Positions 1 through 8,852 are shown, numbered from the stretch's first letter. The stretch: DNA of 64,000 nt from Halospeciosus flavus (GCF_029814175.1 NZ_CP122312.1:2914001-2978000); one strand, 5' to 3'. A program made the numbers and translations. The notes: generated by a model not told the origin, from the letters alone.

Positions 1-264
1 GTCGCGGACGTCCACGGCCGCGGGTTCCTCTGGGGCGTCGAGTTCGCCGACCCCGAGACGGGCGAGCACTTCTTCGACCCGCGCGTCGACGAGGGTGACA
101 ACCCCGTCTCGGACGTGCTCGCCGAGGCGCGAGAGCGCGGCGTCCTCTTCGGCGGGGGGCGTCCGACGGTCCAGGTCATCGTCTCGCCGCCGCTGTGTGC
201 GACCACCGACGAGATCGACACCGCAGTCGAGGTCCTCGGCGAGAGTATCGACGCCGTCTTCTGA
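1..264 (+). CDS. Class III aminotransferase, C-terminal fragment
   Basis: The window opens inside this gene, so only the last 87 residues are seen. They match the small C-terminal domain of PLP-dependent class III aminotransferases (ornithine, 4-aminobutyrate or beta-alanine type): a GxFLWGVEF-like strand, then RERGVLFGGG and a VIVSPPL stretch, ending with a helix that packs on the small domain. The PLP lysine and substrate-specificity residues lie outside the window, so the substrate cannot be named. The gene ends well upstream of leuA, which has its own promoter. Confidence 0.8.
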   Translation, partial: VADVHGRGFLWGVEFADPETGEHFFDPRVDEGDNPVSDVLAEARERGVLFGGGRPTVQVIVSPPLCATTDEIDTAVEVLGESIDAVF

Positions 265-524
265 GGGGGCCACCCGCTCGGCCACTGCCACCGCGTTCCC
301 GATTCCCGGTTTCCCGGTTCGTCAACTTTTCCGAGCGCGCGCGCCCCGTATCTGGACGTTCGCCACACCTATTTTCGCCGCCGCGACGGCAATCGAGAGG
401 TTCGTGACAATAGGGGCCTATTACCATATATATCCCCTAATAGTCGCCGCCTGCGTGCGGTTTTCGTCGAAGCGCACGGACGTCCACCGGTGACCGGGTG
501 TCGCAAGAATCTGTCACAGGGACA
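265..524. other. Intergenic stretch upstream of leuA
   Basis: No convincing gene. The AT content rises around 400-450 compared with the coding flanks, with an imperfect dyad AATAGG-GG-CCTATT at about 410-423 and a second complementary pair (ATAGGGG and CCCCTAAT) around it. This may be an operator or the end of the upstream transcript. Reading frames through it have no family resemblance. Confidence 0.4.
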
Positions 525-536
525 GGTTTATGTATG
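525..536 (+). promoter_or_regulatory. TATA-like element of the leuA leader/leuA transcript
   Basis: GGTTTATGTATG is centred about 30 bp before the ATG at 561, the usual spacing for a leaderless haloarchaeal transcript. It resembles the element before the ilvB leader (GGCTTATGTAGG). Its position means that the far-upstream in-frame starts of leuA (GTG at 490, TTG at 544) lie before the expected transcript start. Confidence 0.6.
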
Positions 537-560
537 CTGGCGATTGGACGTTCGTACACG

Positions 561-632
561 ATGTCTCACAACGAGACTCCCGGTGCAAGTCCGGGGGACC
601 GAGTTCTTCCAGGGCACATTAGCCCACAATAA
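561..632 (+). CDS. Putative 23-codon leader ORF overlapping the start of leuA
   Basis: An ATG at the expected leaderless transcript start opens a 23-codon frame ending in TAA at 630-632. The peptide starts MSHNETPGASPG and ends GHISPQ. It overlaps the 5' part of leuA in another frame. A 5-bp hairpin with a 7-base loop (CCCGG-TGCAAGT-CCGGG, 579-595) lies inside it. The peptide has only one Leu, one Ile and one Val, so a simple leucine-codon attenuator is not obvious. The same layout before ilvB supports its being real. Whether it is translated is an inference. Confidence 0.45.
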   Translation: MSHNETPGASPGDRVLPGHISPQ

Positions 633-1788
633 CGAAGACGAATTCGAAGACGCACGGATTTTCGACACCACGCTACGCGACGGCGAGCAGACGCCGCGAA
701 CGTCGTTCGACTACGACGACAAACGCGAGATAGCGGCGGTGCTCGACGAAATGAACACCCACGTCATCGAGGCAGGGTTCCCGGTCAACTCGGACGCCGA
801 GTTCGAGACCGTCCGGGACATCGCCGAGGCGACGTCGACGACGACCTGCGGGCTGGCCCGCGTGGTCGACAAGGACGTCGAGGCGGCGCTGGACGCCGGA
901 GTCGACATGGTGCACGTGTTCGCGTCCACCAGCGACATCCAACTCCAGGACTCGATGCACGCGACTCGCGAGGAGGTCGTCGAACGCTCCGTCGAGGCAG
1001 TCGAACGCGTCCGCGACGCGGGCGTCGAGGTGATGTTCTCACCGATGGACTGCACGCGCACGGAGACCTCCTTCCTCGGAGAGGTCGTCACCGCCGTCGA
1101 CGAGGCCGGTGTCGACTGGATCAACCTCCCGGACACCTGCGGGGTGGCCACGCCCGGTCGCTTCGGCGACCTCGTGAAGTTCGTCGTCGACCAGGTCGAC
1201 GCACGCGTCGACGTCCACACGCACGACGACTTCGGGATGGCCTCCGCGAACGCCATCGCCGGCTTCTGTGCCGGCGCCGACCAGGCGCAGGTGTCGGTCA
1301 ACGGGATCGGCGAGCGAGCCGGGAACGCGGCCTACGAGGAGGTCGTGATGGCCGTGGAGTCCATCCACGGCGTCGACACCGGCATCGACACGACCCGCAT
1401 CACCGAGCTGTCACGACTCGTCGAAGACCGCTCGGACGTGCCGGTACCCGCGAACAAGCCCGTCGTGGGGGACAACGCGTTCTCCCACGAGAGCGGTATC
1501 CACGCCGCGGGCGTCATCGAGAACGCCGAGACGTTCGAACCGGGCGTGATGACCCCCGAGATGGTGGGTCACGAACGCCAGGTCGTCCTCGGCAAACACA
1601 CCGGCACCCACGCCGTCCGCAAACACCTCGAGGACGACGGGTACGACCCGACCGACGAGCAAGTCCGAAAGGTCACCCGGAAGGTGAAAGACTACGCCGC
1701 GGAGAAGCACAAGGTCTCGAAGACCGAACTGCGCGAGTTCGCGGCCGAGGTCGGCGTCGAACGACCCAAGGAGGAAGTGCAGGCCTGA
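583..1788 (+). CDS. leuA: 2-isopropylmalate synthase (or citramalate synthase), short form
   Basis: HMGL/LeuA-family TIM barrel that condenses acetyl-CoA with 2-oxoisovalerate (leucine branch) or with pyruvate (citramalate route to isoleucine). The signature DTTLRDGEQTP is at about residues 28-38, with the metal-binding HTHDDFG and the GERAGNA motif further on. At about 400 residues it lacks the C-terminal allosteric dimer domain of classical LeuA of more than 500 residues, so direct leucine feedback is not expected. The start is uncertain: the frame is open from GTG 490, but the TATA element at 525-536 makes GTG 583, inside the leader ORF, the first start downstream of the predicted transcript start. 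The adjacent ilv-leu operon favours LeuA, but CimA cannot be excluded. Confidence 0.85.
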   Translation: MQVRGTEFFQGTLAHNNEDEFEDARIFDTTLRDGEQTPRTSFDYDDKREIAAVLDEMNTHVIEAGFPVNSDAEFETVRDIAEATSTTTCGLARVVDKDVEAALDAGVDMVHVFASTSDIQLQDSMHATREEVVERSVEAVERVRDAGVEVMFSPMDCTRTETSFLGEVVTAVDEAGVDWINLPDTCGVATPGRFGDLVKFVVDQVDARVDVHTHDDFGMASANAIAGFCAGADQAQVSVNGIGERAGNAAYEEVVMAVESIHGVDTGIDTTRITELSRLVEDRSDVPVPANKPVVGDNAFSHESGIHAAGVIENAETFEPGVMTPEMVGHERQVVLGKHTGTHAVRKHLEDDGYDPTDEQVRKVTRKVKDYAAEKHKVSKTELREFAAEVGVERPKEEVQA

Positions 1789-1820
1789 CGATGGCGACCG
1801 GCAGGGTCTGCGGAACCGGG

Positions 1821-1833
1821 AAGGCTTATGTAG
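1821..1833 (+). promoter_or_regulatory. TATA-like element of the ilv-leu operon
   Basis: AAGGCTTATGTAG is centred about 29 bp before the ATG of the ilvB leader ORF at 1858. This predicts transcription starting at or next to that ATG, so the mRNA would be leaderless for the leader peptide and would carry about 190 nt before ilvB. Confidence 0.6.
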
Positions 1834-1857
1834 GTCGACGGCCTTCTCTCGACTACC

Positions 1858-1956
1858 ATGCGACACCACACCGCGGTTTCCGGCACGCGCGTCGGGGCCA
1901 GCGGTGCGAGCGTCGCCCTGCCGATCCGCTCCCTTCTCGGTATCGTAGGGGCGTAA
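1858..1956 (+). CDS. Putative 32-aa leader peptide of the ilvBNC-leuCDB operon
   Basis: A leaderless ATG opens a 32-codon frame ending at TAA 1954-1956. Half of the last 12 residues are branched-chain (LPIRSLLGIVGA: three Leu, two Ile, one Val), as in classical ilv/leu attenuator leaders. CTT (Leu26) and GTA (Val30) are codons little used in this GC-rich genome. The stop codon sits exactly in the loop of the hairpin at 1939-1968, so a ribosome finishing or stalling near the end of the peptide would control folding of the hairpin. No family is recognised. Translation and function are inferred. Confidence 0.6.
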   Translation: MRHHTAVSGTRVGASGASVALPIRSLLGIVGA

Positions 1957-1968
1957 GCCCCCGATACC
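1939..1968 (+). promoter_or_regulatory. Attenuator-like hairpin containing the leader stop codon
   Basis: The arms GGTATCG (1939-1945) plus GGGGC (1948-1952) pair perfectly with GCCCC (1957-1961) plus CGATACC (1962-1968), giving 12 bp with a two-base TA bulge. The loop is GTAA, a GNRA-type tetraloop in RNA, and contains the TAA stop of the leader peptide. No T-run follows, so it is not a standard intrinsic terminator. It could act by pausing transcription, recruiting a factor, or affecting downstream initiation. Confidence 0.65.
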
Positions 1969-2024
1969 ACTCCCTCAGACCCGGCCGTCGTCTCGTCCCC
2001 GAACTACCAGTATCCAGTAATCCG

Positions 2025-2054
2025 ATGCGTACACCCACACACCCGTACCGATGA
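2025..2054 (+). CDS. Putative 9-codon upstream ORF coupled to ilvB
   Basis: ATG 2025 opens the mini-frame MRTPTHPYR, whose TGA overlaps the ilvB start as ATGA (2051-2054). There is no clear Shine-Dalgarno sequence before ilvB, so termination-reinitiation at this overlap could deliver ribosomes to ilvB. It is too short for any homology claim and may be chance. Confidence 0.3.
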   Translation: MRTPTHPYR

Positions 2055-3772
2055 GCGAAACCGAGAACCCACGACAGGAGGAGAGTGCCGTCGAAACCGG
2101 CGCCGAGTCCGTCGTCGCTGCGCTCGAAGCAGCCGGCGTCGAGACCGCGTTCGGCGTCCAGGGCGGGGCCATCATGCCCGTCTACGACGCCCTCTACGAC
2201 TCGAGCGTCCGCCACATCACGATGGCCCACGAGCAGGGCGCCGCCCACGCCGCCGACGCGTACGGCGTCGTCACCGGCGACCCCGGCGTCTGCCTGGCGA
2301 CGTCCGGTCCCGGCGCGACCAACCTCGTCACCGGCATCGCCGACGCCGACATGGACTCCGACCCCGTGTTGGCGCTGACCGGCCAGGTCCCGACGGACCT
2401 CGTCGGGAACGACGCCTTCCAGGAGACCGACACCACGGGCGTCACCACCCCAATCACGAAGGCGAACTTCTTCGCCGACGACAGCGACACGGTCGGCGAA
2501 CTCGTCGGCAACGCGTTCGCACTCGCCCGCGACGGCCGACAGGGACCGACGCTGGTCGACCTGCCGAAGGACATCTCGAACGGTGACAGTTCGGAGGTGC
2601 CGGGCGAACCGGAACCGCCCGAGCAGTACCACTACGAGACCGAGGCCGACCCCGAGAGCGTCGACCGCGCGGCCCGCGCCATCGCCGACGCGAAACGGCC
2701 CGTCATCCTCGCGGGTGGCGGCGTCATCAAGGCCGAGGCGAGCGACGAACTCCGGCAGTTCGCCATCGACCACGGGATTCCGGTGGTCACGACGATGCCG
2801 GGCATCGGCGCGTTCCCCGAGGACCACGACCTCGCGATGGAGATGGCGGGTATGCACGGCACCGGCTACGCCAACCTGGCCACCAACCACACCGACGTGA
2901 TGTTGGCTATCGGGACCCGCTTCGACGACCGCCTCACCGGCGGCGTCGAGTCGTTCGCGCCCGGCGCCGAGGTCGTCCACGTCGACATCGACCCCTCGGA
3001 GATCTCGAAGAACATCCACGCCGACTACCCGCTGATCGGCGACGCCGCCGAGGTGCTCCGGCAACTCGACTCCGCGCTACCGCGCGCGCCGGACGCCGAG
3101 GCGTGGCGCGAGCAGTGTCAGACGTGGAAGGAGGAGTACCCGATGGAGTACCAGGCGCCCGAGGACGAACCCCTGAAGCCGCAGTTCGTCGTCGAGGCCG
3201 TCGACGAGGCCACGTCCGACGACACCATCGTCACGACGGGCGTCGGCCAACACCAGATGTGGGCCTGCCAGTTCTGGACGTACACGGAGCCCCGGACGTG
3301 GGTCTCCTCTCACGGACTCGGGACGATGGGGTACGGTCTCCCCGCCGCCATCGGCGCGAAGGTCGCCGCCCCCGACCAAGACGTCGTCTGCTTCGACGGC
3401 GACGGTTCCTTCCTGATGACGTGTCAGGAACTCTCCGTCGCGGTCCGCGAGAACCTCGACATCACGGTGTTCGTCCTGAACAACGAGGCCATCGGCATGG
3501 TCCGCCAGTGGCAGGACGCCTTCTTCGAGGGCCGTCGGATGGCCTCGGAGTACCCGTGGATTCCGGACTTCGCGACGCTCGCCGAAGCGTTCGGCGCGAC
3601 CGGACTCACGCTGACCGACTACGACGAGGTCCCCGACGTCGTCGAGGAAGCACTGGACACCGACGGCCCGACCGTCGTCGACGTCCACATCGACCCGCGT
3701 GAAGAAGTCTTCCCCATGGTTCCAAGTGGGGGGGCGAACGACCAGTTCGCACTGCGGGGTGAGCACCTGTAA
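2051..3772 (+). CDS. ilvB: Acetolactate synthase large (catalytic) subunit
   Basis: A ThDP- and FAD-dependent enzyme making 2-acetolactate or 2-aceto-2-hydroxybutyrate, the first common step of Val/Leu/Ile synthesis. The 573 residues are normal length. The catalytic Glu is at about residue 61 in AHEQGAAHAADA. The ThDP/Mg motif starts with GDGS at about 450 and ends with NN near 478. The central Rossmann-like domain has AGGGVIKA. It is the first structural gene after the leader/hairpin region, and ilvN starts 3 bp after its stop. The start ATG overlaps the mini-ORF at 2025. Confidence 0.95.
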   Translation: MSETENPRQEESAVETGAESVVAALEAAGVETAFGVQGGAIMPVYDALYDSSVRHITMAHEQGAAHAADAYGVVTGDPGVCLATSGPGATNLVTGIADADMDSDPVLALTGQVPTDLVGNDAFQETDTTGVTTPITKANFFADDSDTVGELVGNAFALARDGRQGPTLVDLPKDISNGDSSEVPGEPEPPEQYHYETEADPESVDRAARAIADAKRPVILAGGGVIKAEASDELRQFAIDHGIPVVTTMPGIGAFPEDHDLAMEMAGMHGTGYANLATNHTDVMLAIGTRFDDRLTGGVESFAPGAEVVHVDIDPSEISKNIHADYPLIGDAAEVLRQLDSALPRAPDAEAWREQCQTWKEEYPMEYQAPEDEPLKPQFVVEAVDEATSDDTIVTTGVGQHQMWACQFWTYTEPRTWVSSHGLGTMGYGLPAAIGAKVAAPDQDVVCFDGDGSFLMTCQELSVAVRENLDITVFVLNNEAIGMVRQWQDAFFEGRRMASEYPWIPDFATLAEAFGATGLTLTDYDEVPDVVEEALDTDGPTVVDVHIDPREEVFPMVPSGGANDQFALRGEHL

Positions 3773-3774
3773 CC

Positions 3775-4362
3775 ATGACTGGAGAACTCCCCGGACCTGC
3801 ACCCGAAGAACGGCCCCGGCCAGAGGGCCGGCGGACCAAGCAGGGCATCCGCATCAACCCCGAGGCGGAGGCCCAACCGGAAGTCTGTCGCGAAGTCCTC
3901 ACCGCGCTCGTCGACCACGAGCCGGGCGTCCTCGCGGACGTCTCCGGCCTGTTCGCGCGCCGCCAGTTCAACATCGAGAGTCTCACGGTGGGTCCGACCA
4001 CCCAGGAGGGACTCGCACGCATGACCATCGTCGTCGAAGAAGACGAACCCGGCGTCGAGCAGGTCAAACGCCAACTCCGCAAGGAACTGCACGTTCGCTC
4101 GGTGCGGGAACTCGACGGCGCCGTCGAGCGCGAACTCGCACTCATCAAGGTCGACGGCGACGACCCGGCCGGCGTCTCCTCGGTCGCGGAGATGTACGGC
4201 GGCGAGGCCGTCGAAGCCGGTGCCGACGTCATCACCGTCGAACTCACCGGTACGGAAGCAGAGATCGACGCGGCTATCTCCGCGTTCGAACGATTCGGCG
4301 TGCGCGAGGTCGCCCGCACGGGCACCGCCGCGCTCGCCCACGGCACCGAAAACACCGTCTAA
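3775..4362 (+). CDS. ilvN: Acetolactate synthase small (regulatory) subunit
   Basis: 195 residues with an N-terminal ACT domain ([20 protein letters not shown], then [10 protein letters not shown] at about 60-75) that binds branched-chain amino acids and gives feedback control, followed by the C-terminal ALS_ss_C region. The first 25 residues are a polar Pro/Arg/Glu extension. It is packed between ilvB (2 bp gap) and ilvC (7 bp gap), as expected for a stoichiometric complex with IlvB. Confidence 0.93.
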   Translation: MTGELPGPAPEERPRPEGRRTKQGIRINPEAEAQPEVCREVLTALVDHEPGVLADVSGLFARRQFNIESLTVGPTTQEGLARMTIVVEEDEPGVEQVKRQLRKELHVRSVRELDGAVERELALIKVDGDDPAGVSSVAEMYGGEAVEAGADVITVELTGTEAEIDAAISAFERFGVREVARTGTAALAHGTENTV

Positions 4363-4369
4363 CACAACC

Positions 4370-5419
4370 ATGACAGACAAATCGAAGTTCACGCAGCCGA
4401 TCTACCACGACGAAGACGCGGATAGCTCCTACATCGAAGACAAGACCGTCGCCGTCCTCGGCTACGGCAGCCAGGGCCACGCACACGCCCAGAACCTCGA
4501 CGACAGCGGCGTCGACGTGGTCGTCGGACTCCAAGAGGGGTCGTCGACCCGGAAGGCCGTAGAGCAAGACGGCCTGCGCGTCGCCACGCCCGTCGAGGCC
4601 GCGGCCGAGGCGGACATCGTCTCCGTCCTCGTGCCGGACACGGTCCAGCCGGCCGTCTACGAGGCCATCGCACCCGAACTCGACGCCGGCGACACGCTCC
4701 AGTTCGCCCACGGGTTCAACATCCACTACGGGCAGATCGAACCGCCGACGGACGTCGACGTGACGATGGTCGCCCCGAAGTCGCCGGGTCACCTCGTCCG
4801 CCGCAACTACGAGGCCGGTGAGGGGACGCCCGCGCTCATCGCCATCGAACAGGACTACAGCGGCGAGGCCAAACAGGAGTCCCTCGCCTACGCGCAGGCC
4901 ATCGGCTGTGCCCGCGCCGGTGTCCTCCAGACGTCCTTCCAGGAGGAGGTCGAATCCGACCTCTTCGGCGAGCAGGCCGTCCTCTGTGGCGGCGTCACGA
5001 GCCTCGTCAAGCACGGCTTCGAGACCCTCGTCGACAACGGCTACAGCCCCGAGATGGCCTACTTCGAGTGCCTGAACGAGCTGAAGCTCATCGTCGACCT
5101 GATGTACGAGGGTGGCCACGCCGAGATGTGGAACTCCGTCTCCGACACCGCGGAGTTCGGCGGTCTCACCCGCGGCGACCGGATCGTCGACGAGAACGTC
5201 CGAGAGAACATGGAGGAGGTCCTCGAAGAGGTCCAGAACGGCGAGTTCGCCCGCGAGTGGATCACCGAGAACCAGGCCGGCCGTCCCTCCTACGAGCAGC
5301 GCCGCGACGCCGAGATGAACCACCAGATCGAGGACGTCGGTGGTCGCCTGCGCTCGCTGTTCGCGTGGGCCGACGAGGACGAAGAGACGGAGACACCCGA
5401 GGCACCGGCAGATGACTGA
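4370..5419 (+). CDS. ilvC: Ketol-acid reductoisomerase
   Basis: Class I KARI, 349 residues: isomerises and reduces acetolactate to dihydroxyisovalerate with Mg2+ and NAD(P)H. The N-terminal Rossmann motif [10 protein letters not shown] is at 31-40. The cofactor loop has [11 protein letters not shown], where serines are typical of phosphate-binding NADPH users. [13 protein letters not shown], the [11 protein letters not shown] metal site and [11 protein letters not shown] follow. The ATG at 4370 is chosen because it follows ilvN closely and begins the normal TDKSKF-type N terminus. An acidic tail ends the protein, and its last codons overlap the next small gene. Confidence 0.95.
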   Translation: MTDKSKFTQPIYHDEDADSSYIEDKTVAVLGYGSQGHAHAQNLDDSGVDVVVGLQEGSSTRKAVEQDGLRVATPVEAAAEADIVSVLVPDTVQPAVYEAIAPELDAGDTLQFAHGFNIHYGQIEPPTDVDVTMVAPKSPGHLVRRNYEAGEGTPALIAIEQDYSGEAKQESLAYAQAIGCARAGVLQTSFQEEVESDLFGEQAVLCGGVTSLVKHGFETLVDNGYSPEMAYFECLNELKLIVDLMYEGGHAEMWNSVSDTAEFGGLTRGDRIVDENVRENMEEVLEEVQNGEFAREWITENQAGRPSYEQRRDAEMNHQIEDVGGRLRSLFAWADEDEETETPEAPADD

Positions 5420-5672
5420 GGACGACAGTCGAGACACGATGCGAGAGGTCAGTCACACGAACCCCGACGACCCGCGGAACGTCTTCGGCGAACTGTTCCG
5501 ACGCGGCCCCTCGACCGTCGCCGACGGGGGTCAGTCCGCGCAGAGCGCGGACGAACGGACGAGCGGCGAAGCCGTGAGTCGCGAGGAGAACGAGCGAACG
5601 ATGGCCGAAGTCAGCCACACGGCGTCCGACGCGCCCGACGTAAACGAAGTCTGGGAGCGCGGTCAACGATGA
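5412..5672 (+). CDS. Small acidic protein of unknown function with an internal duplication, between ilvC and leuC
   Basis: 86 residues starting inside the last codons of ilvC and ending with an ATGA overlap into leuC, so it is fully embedded in the operon. It consists of two related segments: [14 protein letters not shown] near residues 10-30 and [19 protein letters not shown] near 63-83, separated by a low-complexity linker. There is no cysteine, membrane segment or known domain. The tight coupling suggests a role with the LeuCD/IlvC enzymes, but no function can be assigned. Confidence 0.75.
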   Translation: MTEDDSRDTMREVSHTNPDDPRNVFGELFRRGPSTVADGGQSAQSADERTSGEAVSREENERTMAEVSHTASDAPDVNEVWERGQR

Positions 5673-7096
5673 GCGAGGGAACCCTCTACGACAAGGTGTG
5701 GGACCGCCACAAGGTCACCGAACTCCCGACGGGACAGACCCAACTGTTCGTGGGTCTCCACCTCATCCACGAGGTGACGAGTCCCCAGGCGTTCGGGATG
5801 CTCCGCGAACGCGACATGGAGGTCGCCTTCCCGAAGCGCACCCACGCGACCGTCGACCACATCGTCCCGACGTCCGACCAGTCCCGTCCCTACCAGGACG
5901 ACGCGGCCGAGCAGATGATGGCCGAACTCGAGGAGAACGTCCGCGAGGCGGGCATCGAGTTCTCGGACCCGAACTCGGGCGACCAGGGCATCGTCCACGT
6001 CATCGGTCCGGAGCAGGGACTCACCCAACCCGGCACGACCATCGTCTGCGGTGACTCACACACGTCGACACACGGTGCGTTCGGCGCGCTCGCGTTCGGG
6101 ATCGGCACGTCGCAGATTCGCGACGTGCTCGCGACCGGGTGTGTCGCCATGGAGAAACAGAAGGTCCGGCGCATCGAAGTCGAGGGCGAACTCGGCGACG
6201 GCGTCGAGGCCAAGGACGTCATCCTCGAGATCATCCGCCGACTCGGCACCGACGGCGGCGTCGGCTACGTCTACGAGTACGGCGGCGAGGCCATCCGCAA
6301 CCTCGGCATGGAGGGACGGATGTCCATCTGCAACATGTCCATCGAGGGCGGCGCCCGTGCGGGCTACGTCAACCCCGACGAGACCACCTACGAGTGGTTG
6401 GAGGGGACCGACGAGGTCCCCGACGACCCCGAGGAGTTCGCGGAACTGAAGGAGTACTGGGAGTCCATCAGGTCCGACGAGGACGCCCAGTACGACGACG
6501 TCGTCACCATCGACGCGGACGACCTCGAACCGGTCGTCACGTGGGGCACCACGCCCGGTCAGGGCGTCGGCGTCACCGAACCCATCCCCGAACCCGAGGA
6601 CCTGCCCGAGGACAAACAGGACACCGCCCGCCGCGCGCAGGAGCACATGCGCGTCGAACCGGGCGAGACGATGGAGGGCTACGACATCGACGTCGCCTTC
6701 CTCGGTTCCTGTACGAACGCCCGCCTGCCCGACCTGCGTCGTGCGGCGCGCATCGTCGAGGGCCGCGAGGTCCACGACGACGTCCGCGCGATGGTCGTCC
6801 CCGGCAGCCAGCGCGTCCAGCGCGCCGCCGAGGAGGAAGGTCTCAAGGACGTCTTCGAGGAGGCCGGCTTCGACTGGCGTAACGCCGGTTGCTCGATGTG
6901 TCTCGGCATGAACGAGGACCAACTGGAGGGCGACGAGGCCTCCGCGTCCTCGTCGAACCGCAACTTCGTCGGCCGCCAGGGCTCGAAGGACGGTCGGACC
7001 GTCCTGATGAACCCGCAGATGGTCGCCGCCGCGGCCATCTACGGTGAAGTGACCGACGTTCGAGAGGTCGAGGAGAAGGAGGTGACTCGCGCGTGA
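5669..7096 (+). CDS. leuC: 3-isopropylmalate dehydratase large subunit
   Basis: Aconitase-family [4Fe-4S] enzyme, 475 residues. The cluster ligands are visible: Cys348 in GSCTN, and Cys408 and Cys411 in CSMCLG. The N-terminal KVWDRHKV and [13 protein letters not shown] motifs match LeuC. With LeuD it interconverts 2- and 3-isopropylmalate. It starts inside the stop of the preceding small gene and overlaps leuD at its own end. Confidence 0.95.
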   Translation: MSEGTLYDKVWDRHKVTELPTGQTQLFVGLHLIHEVTSPQAFGMLRERDMEVAFPKRTHATVDHIVPTSDQSRPYQDDAAEQMMAELEENVREAGIEFSDPNSGDQGIVHVIGPEQGLTQPGTTIVCGDSHTSTHGAFGALAFGIGTSQIRDVLATGCVAMEKQKVRRIEVEGELGDGVEAKDVILEIIRRLGTDGGVGYVYEYGGEAIRNLGMEGRMSICNMSIEGGARAGYVNPDETTYEWLEGTDEVPDDPEEFAELKEYWESIRSDEDAQYDDVVTIDADDLEPVVTWGTTPGQGVGVTEPIPEPEDLPEDKQDTARRAQEHMRVEPGETMEGYDIDVAFLGSCTNARLPDLRRAARIVEGREVHDDVRAMVVPGSQRVQRAAEEEGLKDVFEEAGFDWRNAGCSMCLGMNEDQLEGDEASASSSNRNFVGRQGSKDGRTVLMNPQMVAAAAIYGEVTDVREVEEKEVTRA

Positions 7097-7737
7097 GCGA
7101 CGGACCCGCCGAGACGGTGAAACACGTCGAAGGCTCGGGCGTCCCCATCCGCGGGAACGACATCGACACCGACCAGATCATCCCCGCGCGCTTCATGAAG
7201 GTCGTCACCTTCGACGGTCTCGGGCAGTACGCCTTCTTCGACCAGCGCTTCACCGAGGAGGACGAGCAGAAAGACCACCCGTTCAACGAAGAGCGCTTCC
7301 AGGACTCGAACGTCCTGGTCGTCAACTCGAACTTCGGCTGTGGCTCCTCCCGGGAGCACGCCCCGCAGGCGCTCATGCGCTGGGGCATCGACGCCATCGT
7401 CGGCGAGTCGTTCGCCGAGATCTTCGCGGGCAACTGTCTGGCCCTGGGTATCCCAACCGTCACGGCCGACCACGAGTCCATCAACGCGCTCCAGCAGTGG
7501 GTGGACGACAACCCCGACGGCGACATCGAGGTCGACGTCGCCGCGGAGACCGTCACCTACGGCGGCAACGAGTTGAGCGTCTCCGTCGACGACGCCCAGC
7601 GCAAGGCGCTGGTCGAGGGGGTCTGGGACACGACCGCCCTCATGAAGTCGAACGCGGAGACGGTGAAGGAGACGGCACGCTCGCTACCGTACATCTCCGA
7701 AGACGAGATTCCGCCCACGGAGTCCGCAGATGACTGA
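7093..7737 (+). CDS. leuD: 3-isopropylmalate dehydratase small subunit
   Basis: Swivelling domain of isopropylmalate isomerase, 214 residues. [16 protein letters not shown] (about 20-34) and [14 protein letters not shown] (78-91) are the family signatures. The GTG start overlaps the leuC stop (GTGA), implying coupled translation. Its end overlaps leuB by eight bases. Confidence 0.94.
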   Translation: MSDGPAETVKHVEGSGVPIRGNDIDTDQIIPARFMKVVTFDGLGQYAFFDQRFTEEDEQKDHPFNEERFQDSNVLVVNSNFGCGSSREHAPQALMRWGIDAIVGESFAEIFAGNCLALGIPTVTADHESINALQQWVDDNPDGDIEVDVAAETVTYGGNELSVSVDDAQRKALVEGVWDTTALMKSNAETVKETARSLPYISEDEIPPTESADD

Positions 7738-8698
7738 GGAGATCGCCGTCATCCCCGGCGACGGCATCGGCAAGGAGGTCGTCCCGGCGGCACTCGACGT
7801 GCTGGAGGCGACCGACGCGGACGTCGTCTTCGAGCACGCCGAGGCCGGCGACGAGGTGAAAGAGCAGACCGGCGAGGCGCTCCCGCCCGCGACGGTCGAA
7901 CTCGTCGAGGAGTCCGACGCCACGCTGTTCGGTGCGGCCGGCGAGACGGCCGCCGACGTCATCCTCCCGCTACGGGAGGCCGTCGACTCCTTCGTGAACG
8001 TCCGTCCCGCGCGGACCTACCCCGGCGTCGACGCCGTCAAGCCCGAGACGGACCTCGTCATCCTCCGCGAGAACACCGAAGGTGTGTACGCCGGCCACGA
8101 GGCGCGGCTCACCGAGGACGTCTCGACGCTCACCCGCGTCGTCTCGAAGTCCGCCTCCGAACGCCTCGCGGAGTTCGCCTGCGATTACGCCCCCGAGGGG
8201 TTCACGGTCGCGCACAAGGCGAACGTGATGCGCGTCACCGACGGCCTATTCAAGGACACGGTCCAGCAGGTGGCCGACGACAACGGCGTCGAGACGGACA
8301 CTGCGCTGATGGACGCGATGGCGACCCACCTCGTCATGAACCCCGAGCAGTACGACACCATCGTCTGCCCCAACCTCGCGGGCGACGTGCTCTCGGACCT
8401 CGCGGCGGGGCTAGTCGGCGGTCTCGGCCTGCTGCCGAGCGCCAACGTCGGCTCCGACAACGGTGTCTTCGAGCCAGTCCACGGCACCGCGCCGGACATC
8501 GCCGGTCAGGGTGTCGCCAACCCCTGTGCGACCATCCTGAGCGCGGCGATGCTCCTCGACTTCCTCGACTACGAGGACGAGGCCGACCGCGTCCGCCAGG
8601 CGGTCGAGAACACCCTCGAAGCCGGTCCCCGGACGCCGGACCTCGGCGGCGACGCCACCACCGACGAGGTGGCCGCGGCTATCGTCGACCGGCTGTAG
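7730..8698 (+). CDS. leuB: 3-isopropylmalate dehydrogenase
   Basis: Isocitrate/isopropylmalate dehydrogenase family, 322 residues. [10 protein letters not shown] is at the N terminus and [11 protein letters not shown] carries the substrate-binding Arg. Metal-binding aspartates are seen in MDAM and in the [14 protein letters not shown] signature, and [21 protein letters not shown] is the adenine-binding region. Last gene of the operon, performing the oxidative decarboxylation that gives 4-methyl-2-oxopentanoate. Homologues include homoisocitrate dehydrogenases, but the context fixes it as LeuB. Confidence 0.93.
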   Translation: MTEEIAVIPGDGIGKEVVPAALDVLEATDADVVFEHAEAGDEVKEQTGEALPPATVELVEESDATLFGAAGETAADVILPLREAVDSFVNVRPARTYPGVDAVKPETDLVILRENTEGVYAGHEARLTEDVSTLTRVVSKSASERLAEFACDYAPEGFTVAHKANVMRVTDGLFKDTVQQVADDNGVETDTALMDAMATHLVMNPEQYDTIVCPNLAGDVLSDLAAGLVGGLGLLPSANVGSDNGVFEPVHGTAPDIAGQGVANPCATILSAAMLLDFLDYEDEADRVRQAVENTLEAGPRTPDLGGDATTDEVAAAIVDRL

Positions 8699-8852
8699 CG
8701 ACCGGACCACCGACTCTCCGGATCTTTTGGCGAACACGCGGACGACTCGGAACTCGGTCACCGACGGGTCCGCCGCGGATTTCGCTCCCGTCGGTCGCGA
8801 CAGTTAGCGCACGCGGGAGAGTGGTCCCGTCTTCGTACTTGAACTTGGAGAA

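Noticed and set aside
490-582. LeuA starting at GTG 490
   Set aside because: The TATA-like element at 525-536 lies inside that extension, and the added residues have Cys/Trp/Arg content unlike the family.
579-595. A tRNA or tRNA fragment before leuA
   Set aside because: Only a T-arm-like hairpin is present; no acceptor, D or anticodon arms can be drawn around it.
1939-1968. The ilvB leader hairpin as a plain intrinsic terminator
   Set aside because: No T-run follows the stem, and the leader stop codon sits exactly in the loop, which favours a translation-linked role.
1853-3064. A 403-codon minus-strand frame opposite ilvB
   Set aside because: Low-complexity Val/Gly/Asp composition and full overlap with a certain gene mark it as a shadow.
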